Origin: Caldisericum exile AZM16c01
GTDB taxonomy: Bacteria > Caldisericota > Caldisericia > Caldisericales > Caldisericaceae
Direction: 5' to 3'
DNA length: 64,000 nt
Assembly: GCF_000284335.1 (NCBI RefSeq)
Contig: NC_017096.1
Location: forward strand, 992,001 to 1,056,000
Shown here piece by piece: positions 52,715 to 62,679 of the stretch. A model generated the notes under the pieces. That model worked only from the letters and a program-made list of their open reading frames with translations, did no database searches and was not told where the DNA came from. How positions within the stretch are numbered: the stretch's first letter is position 1; each line of letters starts with the position of its first letter. Both the position numbers and the translations under genes were made by a program.

Positions 52715-53591
52715 CATAATTGTATTCTCACTTATAGTCCTCTTTATATATTTTGCCGTCTTTAAAAACAATATTAACATAAAAACTGATAATCTTATTG
52801 CGGTTGTTTATCTTGAAGGTATTATTGGCGAAGTTGGTAAAAACTCCTTTAATTCAAACGACGTGAAAAAGATATTTAACGAACTTGAACAAGCTAAACC
52901 AAAAGGAATAGTTTTGAGAATTTCAAGTCCCGGTGGAACTGTTTATGAGACTGACAAAATTTACAATTTGATAAAGCAGTTCAAAATCAAAAATAATATT
53001 AAAGTTTATGTTTCTATGGGAGAAGTATGTGCATCTGGTGGATACTACATAGCAATGGCATCGGATAGTATTTTTGCTGAACCTCTAACGGAAACTGGAA
53101 GCATTGGAGTAATAATGAGTCTTGTAAATTATGAAGAACTCCTAAACAAAGTCGGAATCAATATTATTACTATTAAAAGTGGAAAATACAAGGACATTGG
53201 TTCACCCTACAGAAAATTAACACCTGAAGAGAAAACTATGTTTGAGGAAATAATTTTTGAAATGTACGAAAAATTTATAGGCGTGGTAAAAGAAAATAGG
53301 ATTAATTTGAGTGAAAGCACTATTAGAAATTTAGCACAAGGACAAATTTATCTCGGGAGTAAAGCATATAAACTTGGCCTCGTTGATAAAATTGGCCTCG
53401 TTGATAAAATTGGAACATTAGATGATGCAATTAGCGAACTCAAAAAAGATCTGAACTTAAAGACTATAAACATAAAAGAATACAAAATTCAAAAATCGTT
53501 TCTGGAAGGTATACTTTCAACCACATCTAACATTATACAACAAATTAAAAATCCTTCTCAAATAATTTTTGAATATAAATTAAGCGAATGA
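52692..53591 (+). CDS. sppA: Signal peptide peptidase SppA
   Basis: 299 aa, short single-domain form with an N-terminal transmembrane helix (residues 7-25). The nucleophile Ser is in VCASGGYYIAMASD and the general-base Lys in KSGKYKDIGSPYR, a Ser/Lys dyad. It clears signal-peptide remnants in the membrane. The C-terminal region has a duplicated hexapeptide (Gly-Leu-Val-Asp-Lys-Ile twice) from an 18-base tandem repeat. Overlaps nrnA by 23 bases. Confidence 0.92.
   Translation: MKKKIALDIIVFSLIVLFIYFAVFKNNINIKTDNLIAVVYLEGIIGEVGKNSFNSNDVKKIFNELEQAKPKGIVLRISSPGGTVYETDKIYNLIKQFKIKNNIKVYVSMGEVCASGGYYIAMASDSIFAEPLTETGSIGVIMSLVNYEELLNKVGINIITIKSGKYKDIGSPYRKLTPEEKTMFEEIIFEMYEKFIGVVKENRINLSESTIRNLAQGQIYLGSKAYKLGLVDKIGLVDKIGTLDDAISELKKDLNLKTINIKEYKIQKSFLEGILSTTSNIIQQIKNPSQIIFEYKLSE
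53374..53409. repeat. sppA: 18-base perfect tandem duplication inside sppA
   Basis: Two adjacent copies of TTGGCCTCGTTGATAAAA (53374-53391, 53392-53409) followed by a partial third (TTGG). It is in frame and adds six residues. Confidence 0.95.
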
Positions 53592-53600
53592 GGAGACTTT

Positions 53601-54173
53601 ATGCTTATTGAAAAAATAATTAAGGTCATAAAATCACCTCACAGGGCATTTGAAGAAGAAACACAAACCTCTGCTTTTATCCTGTTTCTACTTCTCAGTG
53701 GTGCAATTATATATTTGTATTCAGTTGCATTTGTAAAATTCGGACTAAAAAGAGCTACCAATTTCCTTCCTGAACTAACAAATGAATTGATACAAGCTTT
53801 GCAAAGCACTGTAACATCTTATAAATTTCTCTACATTACGCTTATTTTCCCCTTCATCGCTACAATTGTTTCCTCATCAATTTATGAACTACTTGCACAA
53901 ATTATGTTCAAAAAAAGCAACGGCATAAAACTTATGAAAAATCTTGCATTTGCATCTACACCAATGTTAATTTCAAGACTCTTATATGTTATATTTTCAT
54001 TTTTTAATGTAGGTTATTCCCAGGGAATTAACATTCTTTTTATAATTTGGGAAGTAATACTTTCTATTTTAGCGATAAGTAAAGCATATGAAATAGAAAC
54101 ATCGAAAGCGAACCTTCTTTTCTTTGCTCCTTTTATTATAATACTCCTTATACTAATTCCTGCTATAATATAG
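53601..54173 (+). CDS. Yip1-domain membrane protein
   Basis: 190 aa with about five hydrophobic segments. The start (IKVIKSPHRAFEEE, a P-x-x-x-F motif near the N-terminus) and the membrane layout fit bacterial Yip1-type proteins of unknown function. It lies 9 bases after sppA and 3 before pcrA. Confidence 0.65.
   Translation: MLIEKIIKVIKSPHRAFEEETQTSAFILFLLLSGAIIYLYSVAFVKFGLKRATNFLPELTNELIQALQSTVTSYKFLYITLIFPFIATIVSSSIYELLAQIMFKKSNGIKLMKNLAFASTPMLISRLLYVIFSFFNVGYSQGINILFIIWEVILSILAISKAYEIETSKANLLFFAPFIIILLILIPAII
54164..54169 (+). promoter_or_regulatory. pcrA: Internal extended -10 promoter for pcrA
   Basis: TGCTATAAT (54161-54169), an extended -10, ends 7 bases before the pcrA ATG, inside the end of the Yip1 gene. 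It would give a leaderless pcrA message in addition to operon read-through. Confidence 0.5.
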
Positions 54174-54176
54174 CCT

Positions 54177-56261
54177 ATGAAAGAAAATTATCTTAATGAC
54201 TTAAACTCTGCCCAAATTGAGGCGGTAACATATATTGAAGGACCACTTTTGGTATATGCAGGGGCAGGCTCTGGCAAAACAAAGGTAATCACATACAAGA
54301 TTGCATATCTCATTGACGCAATCTCCATAAGACCTTCACAAATTCTTGCGGTAACATTCACAAACAAAGCAGCACAGGAGATGAAAGAAAGAACTGAACA
54401 CATAATAGGTGAAGAAATAAAAGATCTTTTTATAGGGACGTTTCACTCCATATGTGCAAAAATTTTAAGAAGAGAAATTAAATTTCTGGGATACAAAGAA
54501 AATTTTACCATTCTCGATGAAGATGATTCAACAAATGTAATAAAAGATATCATGAAGGATCTAAACTTGGATCCAAAATATATCAACCCAAACGAGATAA
54601 AGGATTACATTTCAAAAGCAAAAATGAACCTAATTGATGCAAGCAAGTTTACTTACAGTGACTATTTTGAACAAGTTGTTTCAAAAATCTACAAAAGATA
54701 CGAAAAGATTCTAAGAGAAAATAACGCACTTGATTTTGATGATCTTATAATGCTTACAATTAAACTCTTTCAGGAAAACGAGTATGTTTTGCACTACTAT
54801 CAAACAAAATTCAGACACGTACTTGTAGACGAATATCAGGATGTAAATAGAATGCAATATGAACTCATAAAAATACTCACTGAAAAGACAAGGAGATTTA
54901 CCCTTGTTGGTGATGATGACCAGAGTATATACTCATTTAGAGGTGCGAGTTCAGAATTTATTGACAGAATTTATGAAGATTTTCCAGACTTAAAAGTTGT
55001 AAAACTTGAAAGAAATTATAGGTCCCCACAAGAAATACTTGACATTGCAAACAAGCTCATTAAGCATAATAAAAGAAGAACTGAGAAAGAACTTTTCTCA
55101 GACATCCATATTGAAAATGCAATCAGTTTTTACGAAGCACTTGATGAATTAGATGAAGCAAGATTTGTGGTAAACAAAATTGAAAGTTTAAAAGAAGAGA
55201 AAGGCTATAAAAACAAAGACTTTGCAATACTCTATAGAACAAATTTCCAGTCAAGAGCCTTTGAAGAATACCTCATTCAGGAAGGAATTCCATATCAAGT
55301 AATTGGAGGCCAAAAGTTCTATGGAAGAGCAGAAATTAAGGATATCATTGCATATCTCACACTTATAAATAACCCGAATGATAATATAAGTTTTAAAAGA
55401 ATAGTTAATATCCCTCCAAGAAAAATTGGAGAAAAGACAATAGAAGAGTTAGAAAAAGTTGCAGAAGAAAAAGGAAAGTCACTTTTTGAAAGCATTCAAG
55501 AATTCCTTTTAATAAAAGAATCAAAACCTTTAAAGGAATTTTATGAACTAATAAAAGAGTTGCAAGAACTTTCGCAAACTCAACCACTCCCACGTTTCGT
55601 AGAAGAAGTGGTCTCGAAAGTAAAATATATCAAGTATCTTCAGGAGAAGTTTAAAGAAGATAGCGAAGAAAGAATAGGCAACGTTAAAGAATTTGAAAAC
55701 ATGGTTATTAATTTTACAAGAGAAACAGAAGATGCAAATCTTTCATCACTTCTTACACAAATTTCCCTAATAACGAGTATAGATGAAGCGAAAAATGAGG
55801 ACAGAGTATCATTAATGACACTCCACGCAGCAAAAGGTCTTGAATTTCCTGTGGTATTCCTTGTTGGACTTGAAGAAGGTCTACTCCCTCACTTTAGATC
55901 TCTCGAAACAACAAAAGATATCGAAGAAGAGAGAAGATTATGTTACGTTGGCATAACAAGAGCAAAGGAAAAACTATTCCTAACATATGCGCTAAGAAGA
56001 TCAAAGTTTGGAAGCCTTAATCCAACAAAGACTTCAAGATTTCTACAAGAAATAGAAGTTTTCGAATACAATAAAGAGAAAGAAGAACAACATGTATTTG
56101 CAATAAAGAAGGGTGATACGGTGCTACATAAAGTTTGGGGTTTGGGAAAAGTTTTGGATGTTGTTTACGATGGTGACATTCCATTTGCAACTATTGATTT
56201 TTTGAAAATTGGAGTTAAGAATCTCGATCTTCGTTATGCGCCGCTTGAAAAAGTAAGATGA
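54177..56261 (+). CDS. pcrA: PcrA/UvrD-type superfamily 1 DNA helicase
   Basis: 694 aa. Q-motif LNSAQIEAV, Walker A GAGSGKTKV, Walker B VDEYQDVNRMQYE, GDDDQSIYSFRGA, LERNYRSPQEILD, LMTLHAAKGLEFPVVFLVG and VGITRAKEKLFLTYA. The C-terminal tudor-like domain that binds RNA polymerase (KKGDTVLHKVWGLGKVLDV) is present, so the PcrA form rather than Rep. Works in repair and in clearing the transcription machinery. Confidence 0.96.
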   Translation: MKENYLNDLNSAQIEAVTYIEGPLLVYAGAGSGKTKVITYKIAYLIDAISIRPSQILAVTFTNKAAQEMKERTEHIIGEEIKDLFIGTFHSICAKILRREIKFLGYKENFTILDEDDSTNVIKDIMKDLNLDPKYINPNEIKDYISKAKMNLIDASKFTYSDYFEQVVSKIYKRYEKILRENNALDFDDLIMLTIKLFQENEYVLHYYQTKFRHVLVDEYQDVNRMQYELIKILTEKTRRFTLVGDDDQSIYSFRGASSEFIDRIYEDFPDLKVVKLERNYRSPQEILDIANKLIKHNKRRTEKELFSDIHIENAISFYEALDELDEARFVVNKIESLKEEKGYKNKDFAILYRTNFQSRAFEEYLIQEGIPYQVIGGQKFYGRAEIKDIIAYLTLINNPNDNISFKRIVNIPPRKIGEKTIEELEKVAEEKGKSLFESIQEFLLIKESKPLKEFYELIKELQELSQTQPLPRFVEEVVSKVKYIKYLQEKFKEDSEERIGNVKEFENMVINFTRETEDANLSSLLTQISLITSIDEAKNEDRVSLMTLHAAKGLEFPVVFLVGLEEGLLPHFRSLETTKDIEEERRLCYVGITRAKEKLFLTYALRRSKFGSLNPTKTSRFLQEIEVFEYNKEKEEQHVFAIKKGDTVLHKVWGLGKVLDVVYDGDIPFATIDFLKIGVKNLDLRYAPLEKVR

Positions 56262-56647
56262 GCTTCAATTGTTTTGTTTGTGGAAGAGAAAACCCAAAAG
56301 GATTAAAATTGAACATACAGTTAAAAGATGGCTTTACCTATGCTGAGTTTTCGTTGGATAAAGATTATGAAGGATATCCTGGTATTATACATGGCGGTAT
56401 TATTGCAGCAATTCTTGACGACATAATGGCAAATGTAAAATTTCTTGAAGGTTATATTCTTTACACCGTTGAGCTTGATATAAGATATTTGAAACACTGC
56501 CTTGTCGACCAAAGACTCTTTGCATATGGATACCAAAAGGATATAAAACACAATATCTTTTATGCATACGGTGAAATAAAGGATGAAAGTGGTGAAATAA
56601 AAGCAACAGGATTTGGCAAGTATTTCATTAAGGGGGTGTATAAATAA
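56258..56647 (+). CDS. Hotdog-fold acyl-CoA thioesterase (PaaI-like)
   Basis: 129 aa. CFVCGRENPKGLKLN at the N-terminus and YPGIIHGGIIAAILDDIMAN, the HGG-type helix of the hotdog fold with the catalytic Asp. Probably hydrolyses some acyl-CoA; substrate unknown. Overlaps the pcrA stop as ATGA and the next small gene by one base. Confidence 0.82.
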   Translation: MSFNCFVCGRENPKGLKLNIQLKDGFTYAEFSLDKDYEGYPGIIHGGIIAAILDDIMANVKFLEGYILYTVELDIRYLKHCLVDQRLFAYGYQKDIKHNIFYAYGEIKDESGEIKATGFGKYFIKGVYK

Positions 56648-56814
56648 TGGCGACAGCTCTTATAGTCATAATTATTTTATGGATTGTTTCAGGCATCCTT
56701 ACTAATATACTTTTAAAAAAAGAAAAATTACCACCACTTTATAGAGTTTTACTTTTCCTTGAAGGATTAATTGGTCTTTTGTTTTATTTAATGTTCAAAG
56801 GGGCAGGTGATTAA
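56647..56814 (+). CDS. Small two-helix membrane protein
   Basis: 55 aa, starting at an ATG whose A is the last base of the thioesterase stop. Two hydrophobic helices (residues 3-22 and 32-50) separated by a basic turn (KKEKLPPLYR). GGGGTG upstream is a fair ribosome-binding site. No family recognised; placed between the thioesterase and PBP1A genes, possibly an envelope accessory. Confidence 0.6.
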   Translation: MATALIVIIILWIVSGILTNILLKKEKLPPLYRVLLFLEGLIGLLFYLMFKGAGD

Positions 56815-56816
56815 AA

Positions 56817-59240
56817 ATGGAAGAGATGAACAAAAATAAGAAAAAGAAAAGATCTATACTTAAGGCAATTATAGTTACACTTATTGTTTTTGTGTTAATT
56901 ATCGGCTTAATCGGTGGGACAGTCTTTGCAATTTATATAAATAAAGCAAAACAAGGACTTCCGAATATTGATATATATACATTTTCTCCTGATCAAGCCT
57001 CTCAAATTTTCGACTACAAAGGCAATCTTATTACTAATGTTTATGCAACAGAAAATAGAATTTACGTAAAACTGAGCGAAATTTCACCTATTGCAATAAA
57101 GGCTGTGCTTGCACAGGAAGATAAACGTTTCTATGAGCACGGAGCACTTGATTACAAAGGTATTCTAAGAGCAATTTACGTTGCAATAATAAGCAGGGGT
57201 AGAACAATTGAAGGTGCAAGTACTATCACACAACAACTTGCAAGAACGATGTTTTTAACACAGGAAAGAACTATAGATAGAAAAATAAAGGAAGCATTAC
57301 TTGCAACAGAACTTGAAAAAAGATTTACAAAGGATCAAATTTTGGAAATGTACTTAAACCAAGTGTATTTTGGTTCTGGAGCATACGGTATAGAGCAGGC
57401 GTCTTTGACTTACTTTGGAAAACACGCAAAAGACCTTGACCTTGCCGAAGGTGCAATGCTTGCTGGAATAATCCAGGCACCTTCGGAATACAATCCTTAC
57501 GCAAATTTTGATTATGCAAAGACTGCACAAAAAGAAGTCCTTGATAAGATGCTTTCATACAAGATGATAAGTCAAGATGAATATAACAAGGCAATTAATG
57601 AGGAAATAAAATTAACTAATAAACCAGTTGAAAAGGACAATATGGGGTATGTGATTGACTACGTCAAAGACTTTGTTGCATCGAAATTTGGGTCCACGAT
57701 GTTGTATGCAGGTGGCTTAAAAATATACACGACGGTAATTCCAGAACTACAAAAGGCAGCAACACAAGCAATAGACGAAGTATTAAATAAAGCGGAGAAT
57801 GATAATATATTCCCGAAGGGTAAAAAAGATTCAAAGGGTGTAATTCAACCACAGGCAGCACTTACTGCAATCAATGCTAATACTGGTGCAATCCTTGCGA
57901 TGGTTGGGGGAAGAGATTACGACAACACAAAGTATAATAGAACCGTTGCACTAAAACAACCTGGGTCTTCCTTTAAGATCTTCGACTATACTTCTGCAAT
58001 CTTATATGGTTCTATTACACCATCTTCGATAATCCTCTCTGAAAACTACACTATTGACAACTGGACCCCACATGAGTGGGAAGGAAAATACTTTGGGTAC
58101 CTGAGTGTAAGAGAAGCCCTTAATCAATCTTCAAATGTTTGCGCAGTAAAAACAGCTTTGAGTGTCGGACTTGAACGTGTGATATTTACTGCAAGAAAAT
58201 TTGGTATCACAACTCCATTAAATCCTTACCCATCTATTGCAATAGGAAGTTTTGAAATAAAACAACTTGAAATGGCAAATGCCTATGCAACATTAGGAAA
58301 TGGAGGTATATACCACGAGCCTTACATCGTAACAAAGATACTTTCATCAGACGGAAGAGTTCTTTACGAACATCAGGATCAATCATATAGGGCAATCCCA
58401 GAAGATGTAGCTTATATAATGAATAATTTATTTAGTTATGTCATGGCACATAAATCCAACGCAAAAATAAGCGGACTTCCGTCAGCAGGTAAGACAGGAA
58501 GTACTGATAACTGGCGAGACGCATGGTTCGACGGTTACACACCAAATATTTCTGTAAGTGTGTGGGTTGGTCCTGACTCAGATGAAATTACATTTCCCGA
58601 TGTAATGAATGCAGGCGCAAGATTTCCTGCAATGATCTGGAGAAAATTTATGCTCGTTGCAATGAACTATTTTCCAAAGAACGATTTTGCTAAGCCTCAA
58701 AATATTACATTTAAAAATGCATATGATGACACAGGATACTTAACAGATAAGCCATCCGACGGTAAGACAATAATAAAGTATGCATATCACAACGGGTTTT
58801 TACCAGGAACAGATATAAGAGATCTTGGGTTTGTAGTTGTAAGAGTGGTAAAAGATTCTGGTCTTCTTGCACCTCCCACATGCCCTTTGGATCTAACTGA
58901 AGAAAGGGTATTTATTAAAGGCACAGAACCGACACAGTATGACCCAAGATATGAAACTGTAACTCAAACTTTGTCTATTTCAACCGATAAAGATACCTAT
59001 AAGGTTGGAGAACCTATTAATATTTCAGTCGATGCATCTCAATTTGATTTAAGTAACAAAACCTTAAATCTTATAATCGATAACTTACCAGTTGCAAATC
59101 TTACAAACGAGCAAAACGGGTTTTATAATTATTCTATACTTGCATTACGAACTGGCGATATGAAAATTGAAGCCTACTTAAAGGACTCAAACGGAAATGT
59201 TGTTGCATATGGAGAAAAAATAATTACAATAAATCCATAG
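56817..59240 (+). CDS. Penicillin-binding protein 1A (bifunctional)
   Basis: 807 aa. Lys-rich cytoplasmic tail, one transmembrane anchor (about residues 15-38), glycosyltransferase domain with catalytic Glu in [17 protein letters not shown] and the [12 protein letters not shown] motif, then a transpeptidase domain with Ser-x-x-Lys (GSSFKIF), SSN (NQSSNVCAV) and KTG ([10 protein letters not shown]). The C-terminal 80 residues add an Ig-like domain. It polymerises and crosslinks peptidoglycan. Confidence 0.95.
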   Translation: MEEMNKNKKKKRSILKAIIVTLIVFVLIIGLIGGTVFAIYINKAKQGLPNIDIYTFSPDQASQIFDYKGNLITNVYATENRIYVKLSEISPIAIKAVLAQEDKRFYEHGALDYKGILRAIYVAIISRGRTIEGASTITQQLARTMFLTQERTIDRKIKEALLATELEKRFTKDQILEMYLNQVYFGSGAYGIEQASLTYFGKHAKDLDLAEGAMLAGIIQAPSEYNPYANFDYAKTAQKEVLDKMLSYKMISQDEYNKAINEEIKLTNKPVEKDNMGYVIDYVKDFVASKFGSTMLYAGGLKIYTTVIPELQKAATQAIDEVLNKAENDNIFPKGKKDSKGVIQPQAALTAINANTGAILAMVGGRDYDNTKYNRTVALKQPGSSFKIFDYTSAILYGSITPSSIILSENYTIDNWTPHEWEGKYFGYLSVREALNQSSNVCAVKTALSVGLERVIFTARKFGITTPLNPYPSIAIGSFEIKQLEMANAYATLGNGGIYHEPYIVTKILSSDGRVLYEHQDQSYRAIPEDVAYIMNNLFSYVMAHKSNAKISGLPSAGKTGSTDNWRDAWFDGYTPNISVSVWVGPDSDEITFPDVMNAGARFPAMIWRKFMLVAMNYFPKNDFAKPQNITFKNAYDDTGYLTDKPSDGKTIIKYAYHNGFLPGTDIRDLGFVVVRVVKDSGLLAPPTCPLDLTEERVFIKGTEPTQYDPRYETVTQTLSISTDKDTYKVGEPINISVDASQFDLSNKTLNLIIDNLPVANLTNEQNGFYNYSILALRTGDMKIEAYLKDSNGNVVAYGEKIITINP

Positions 59241-59250
59241 GAGGTATAGA

Positions 59251-60525
59251 ATGCTTGATCCAAATCTTATAAGAGAAAAACCAGAGATTGTAAAAGAAGG
59301 AATAAAAAATAAGGGTGGAGATCCAACCTTAGTCGATAAGTTTCTTGAAGTTGATAAAAAAAGAAGGGAACTTGTAAAAGATATTGATAATTTGAGACAT
59401 ACAAGAAAGGAACTCTCTGAAAGTATTGGAAGAAAATTAAAGCAAGGAGAACAAGTTGACGGTGTTCGTGCAGAAGTCCGAAAATTAGGCGAAGAGATAA
59501 ATCAAAAAGAAAAAGAGCTTGAAAATGTCGAAAAAATTTACAAAGAAATACTTTTAAGCATACCAAACCTTCCACATCCATCAGTTCCTGTTGGTAAAGA
59601 TGAAACAGAGAATGTTGTTTTAAGAAAAGAAGGTAAAATTAGAGAATTTAATTTCCCACCTAAACCACATTGGGAAATCGCAGAGGCATTAGGTTTGATT
59701 GATTTTAAAAGAGCAGTAAAAATTTCTGGCTCAAGATTTTACGTTTTAACGGGACTTGGCGCAAAGTTAGAAAGAGCGTTAATATCGTTTATGATTGACT
59801 ATCATATTGAACATCATGGATATAAAGAAATATTTCCACCATTTCTTATTAACAGAGACTCTATGATAGGAACAGGGCAACTTCCAAAATTTGCAGAGGA
59901 TATGTACAAAATCGAAGGAGAAGAATTGTATCTTGATCCAACCGCAGAGGTTCCCGTTACAAATTTACACAGAGATGAAATTTTAAATGAAAGCGATCTT
60001 CCAATAAAGTATGTTGCATATACGGCATGTTTTAGAAAAGAGGCAGGTGCAGCAGGTAAAGATACTAGAGGAATAATAAGAGTGCACCAATTCAATAAGG
60101 TTGAAATGGTTAGATTCACAAAACCTGAAGAATCTTACAAGAATTTATACGAACTTCTCGACAATGCAGAAGACATTTTAAGAGCATTAGAACTTCCTTA
60201 CCAAATCAAGATGATGTGTACAGGCGACCTTGGATTTACTGCGGCAATGAAATTCGACCCAGAAGTTTATATGCCTGCGCAAGAAAAATATGTCGAAATT
60301 TCCTCGGTAAGCAATTTTGAAGATTTCCAGGCAAGAAGAGCAAATATAAAATACAGAACTAATGATGGCGAATTGAAGTTTGTACACACACTGAATGGTT
60401 CTGGACTTGCAGTTGGGCGAACAATGGCTGCAATCCTTGAGAATTATCAGAACGAAGACGGAAGTGTATCTATCCCCAAGGTATTGCAAAAATACATGGG
60501 AATTGATAAAATAACAAGGAAATAA
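59251..60525 (+). CDS. serS: Serine-tRNA ligase
   Basis: 424 aa class II synthetase. N-terminal long coiled-coil arm (about residues 30-100) that recognises the tRNA-Ser variable arm, then the catalytic core with [20 protein letters not shown] (motif 2) and [20 protein letters not shown] (motif 3). GGAGGT precedes the ATG. The matching tRNA-Ser gene starts 5 bases after the stop. Confidence 0.97.
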   Translation: MLDPNLIREKPEIVKEGIKNKGGDPTLVDKFLEVDKKRRELVKDIDNLRHTRKELSESIGRKLKQGEQVDGVRAEVRKLGEEINQKEKELENVEKIYKEILLSIPNLPHPSVPVGKDETENVVLRKEGKIREFNFPPKPHWEIAEALGLIDFKRAVKISGSRFYVLTGLGAKLERALISFMIDYHIEHHGYKEIFPPFLINRDSMIGTGQLPKFAEDMYKIEGEELYLDPTAEVPVTNLHRDEILNESDLPIKYVAYTACFRKEAGAAGKDTRGIIRVHQFNKVEMVRFTKPEESYKNLYELLDNAEDILRALELPYQIKMMCTGDLGFTAAMKFDPEVYMPAQEKYVEISSVSNFEDFQARRANIKYRTNDGELKFVHTLNGSGLAVGRTMAAILENYQNEDGSVSIPKVLQKYMGIDKITRK

Positions 60526-60529
60526 AAGT

Positions 60530-60616
60530 GGAGGGGTGGCCGAGTGGTCGATGGCACCGCACTTGAAATGCGGCAGGCGATGAGCCTCGTAGGTTCGAAT
60601 CCTATCCCCTCCGCCA
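60530..60616 (+). tRNA. tRNA-Ser (anticodon UGA)
   Basis: 87 nt. Acceptor stem GGAGGGG pairs with CCCCTCC; the D-arm, anticodon stem CGCA/TGCG with loop CTTGAAA giving anticodon TGA, the long serine-type variable arm, and the T-loop TTCGAAT are all present. The CCA end (60614-60616) is encoded. It follows serS closely enough to be cotranscribed. Confidence 0.97.
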
Positions 60617-60628
60617 TCTTGATGAATC

Positions 60629-61819
60629 ATGTTTATTGATACGCTTAAACAAATAAAAAGTGAGTCGAAGATAAATGGTTTTATTACTCCAGTCTATAAC
60701 GGCCTTAACATATCAAATATCGGAAGCCTAATACTTGAAAACTTTGAAATTCAAAATAATTTTGAGAAGCTTACAATAACTCAAATTCTAAAAGTTCCAA
60801 AAAAGAAAAAGGTGATATTTTTCTTAATTGATGCATTTGGATTTAATCTTCTTAGTTTTGCAAGAGAGAAGGTTTTGTTAGAATCTTTTGAAGAAATAAT
60901 CAAGAATGGCATATTTACAGTATTGACATCAACTTTCCCATCGACAACTGCAACTGCATTACCTTCCATATACACAATAAGTGAGCCAGGGACACATGGG
61001 GTTTTAGGATATAGATTCTATACAAGAGAATTCGGAAATCTCATTAATCCACTTTTTCAAAAACTTTCTGTGAATAAAAACTGCCCTATAAAATACGACG
61101 AGGATTGGCTTATCCCTATTAAAACGATCTTTGAAATCTTAAATGAAAACAACATTCCGAATTATTCTATTGTAAGATCTGATTATCTAACAAGCACATT
61201 CGACAAGGCAGTATATAGAGGGACAAAAGAACTTGGGTATTTAACACTTTCAGACCTCTACAATAAAATTGTAGAATTGCTTAAACTTGATACCATCTTC
61301 ATAAATGCTTACTGGTGGAGCATTGATGCGCTCTCACATCACTATGGACCATATTCTCAGGTGGTAATTTCCGAAATAAAATTCCTCGATTATTTCTTAA
61401 GACTGCTTCTTGAAAAAATTGATAATGATACACTCCTCATAATTTCCGCAGATCATGGGCAGATAGATACTTCGAATGGCAAAGTGATAAAACTGAAAGA
61501 AGAGAAAGATTCCGAAAATATTCTTTTGCCAGTTTCCGATGTAAGAGCGCCTTACATTTATACAAATGGAAAATTGCAAAAGGCCTTTTTCGAAAAATTT
61601 GATAATATTACCGCTTTAACGAAAGAAGATGCACTTAACCTTGGACTTTTTGGTAACACCATAAGCTTCGAAGAACGCATTGGAGACTATATAATCCTCT
61701 TCAAAGATAATTCGTACGTAGATTTTATTTCAGAGGAAAGTGAATTGAATCTTTTAGGAAAGCATGGAAATCTAACAGAAGATGAAATGGTTGTCCCACT
61801 TATTCTTTATTATAAATAG
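60629..61819 (+). CDS. Type I phosphodiesterase/nucleotide pyrophosphatase family protein
   Basis: 396 aa of the alkaline-phosphatase superfamily. Metal ligands and nucleophile are visible: FFLIDAFGFN, the Thr nucleophile region TSTFPSTTATALPSIYT, WSIDALSHHYGPYS and IISADHGQID. No signal peptide, so it may be cytoplasmic. Substrate unknown (nucleotide, sugar-phosphate or phospholipid). Converges with the EamA gene and overlaps it by 20 bases. Confidence 0.85.
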   Translation: MFIDTLKQIKSESKINGFITPVYNGLNISNIGSLILENFEIQNNFEKLTITQILKVPKKKKVIFFLIDAFGFNLLSFAREKVLLESFEEIIKNGIFTVLTSTFPSTTATALPSIYTISEPGTHGVLGYRFYTREFGNLINPLFQKLSVNKNCPIKYDEDWLIPIKTIFEILNENNIPNYSIVRSDYLTSTFDKAVYRGTKELGYLTLSDLYNKIVELLKLDTIFINAYWWSIDALSHHYGPYSQVVISEIKFLDYFLRLLLEKIDNDTLLIISADHGQIDTSNGKVIKLKEEKDSENILLPVSDVRAPYIYTNGKLQKAFFEKFDNITALTKEDALNLGLFGNTISFEERIGDYIILFKDNSYVDFISEESELNLLGKHGNLTEDEMVVPLILYYK

Positions 61820-62663
61820 CAATTATAACCATTGAAGTTAAAATTAAAGTTGCACCAACAATTCCACCAAAGTTTAGTCTTTCTCCCAGAATAAAGAATG
61901 AAAATAAATACGCAAATACTGGCTCAAGGATAAAAATTAAAGACGCTTCTGTTGAGTCAATATATTTTAATGCAAAAGATTCCGTTTGAATTGCAAAAAA
62001 ACTTGCGACAACACCCAAAAACAAGGTTGAAAACATCACAAAACGATTCAAATTAAAATGTTGATTTAAAAAAGCAAACGGAAAAGATAGCGCAAATGAA
62101 ACAATCATTTGAATTGAAGTTACAAGTAAGCTGGGTAAATCCTTGACAAGTTTTTCGGTAAGAACGATTTGAAAAGCAAAAGAGATCGCACACAACAAGG
62201 TAAGGATATCACCAAAATTAACAGAATTTAGACTTCTTAAATCGATTTGTGATAAAAACAAAAGCCCTACAAAAGATAAAACTAAAGCAACAATTTCGAA
62301 GTTTCTCGGTTTTTCTTTTAGATATATTGTGGAAAAAATGGGAGTAAACACTATATAAAGACCTGTTATAAAAGCACTTTTGGTTGGCGTTGTGTATTTT
62401 AAACCTATAGTTTGAAAAGCATAGGCAACAAAAAGAGAAATGCCTAATATGATAAGAAGTAACAATAATTTGGGATTCTTTAAGAATTTTCTATGCCTTA
62501 ATACAACAAATAATGCAACTACACTTGCAAAACCAAAACGAAGGAAAAGCAATTGAAACTCATTTATAAATCGAAGTGTAGACTTAACAAGCGTAAAAGT
62601 TGAGCCCCAAATAAGCGTAGCAAATATAAGCAAAAGTATTGAGAATATCTTTCTTCTTTTCAT
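61800..62663 (-). CDS. EamA-family (DMT) transporter
   Basis: 287 aa with ten hydrophobic helices in two EamA repeats (first starting ILLLIFATLIWGSTFTLVKS, second from about residue 150; ending FILGERLNFGGIVGATLIL). Likely exports or imports an amino acid or metabolite. TATAAT ends 8 bases before the ATG, so the 5' leader would be very short. Confidence 0.88.
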   Translation of the reverse strand: MKRRKIFSILLLIFATLIWGSTFTLVKSTLRFINEFQLLFLRFGFASVVALFVVLRHRKFLKNPKLLLLLIILGISLFVAYAFQTIGLKYTTPTKSAFITGLYIVFTPIFSTIYLKEKPRNFEIVALVLSFVGLLFLSQIDLRSLNSVNFGDILTLLCAISFAFQIVLTEKLVKDLPSLLVTSIQMIVSFALSFPFAFLNQHFNLNRFVMFSTLFLGVVASFFAIQTESFALKYIDSTEASLIFILEPVFAYLFSFFILGERLNFGGIVGATLILTSMVIIAIYNKE

Positions 62664-62679
62664 AATGGAAAATTATAAT

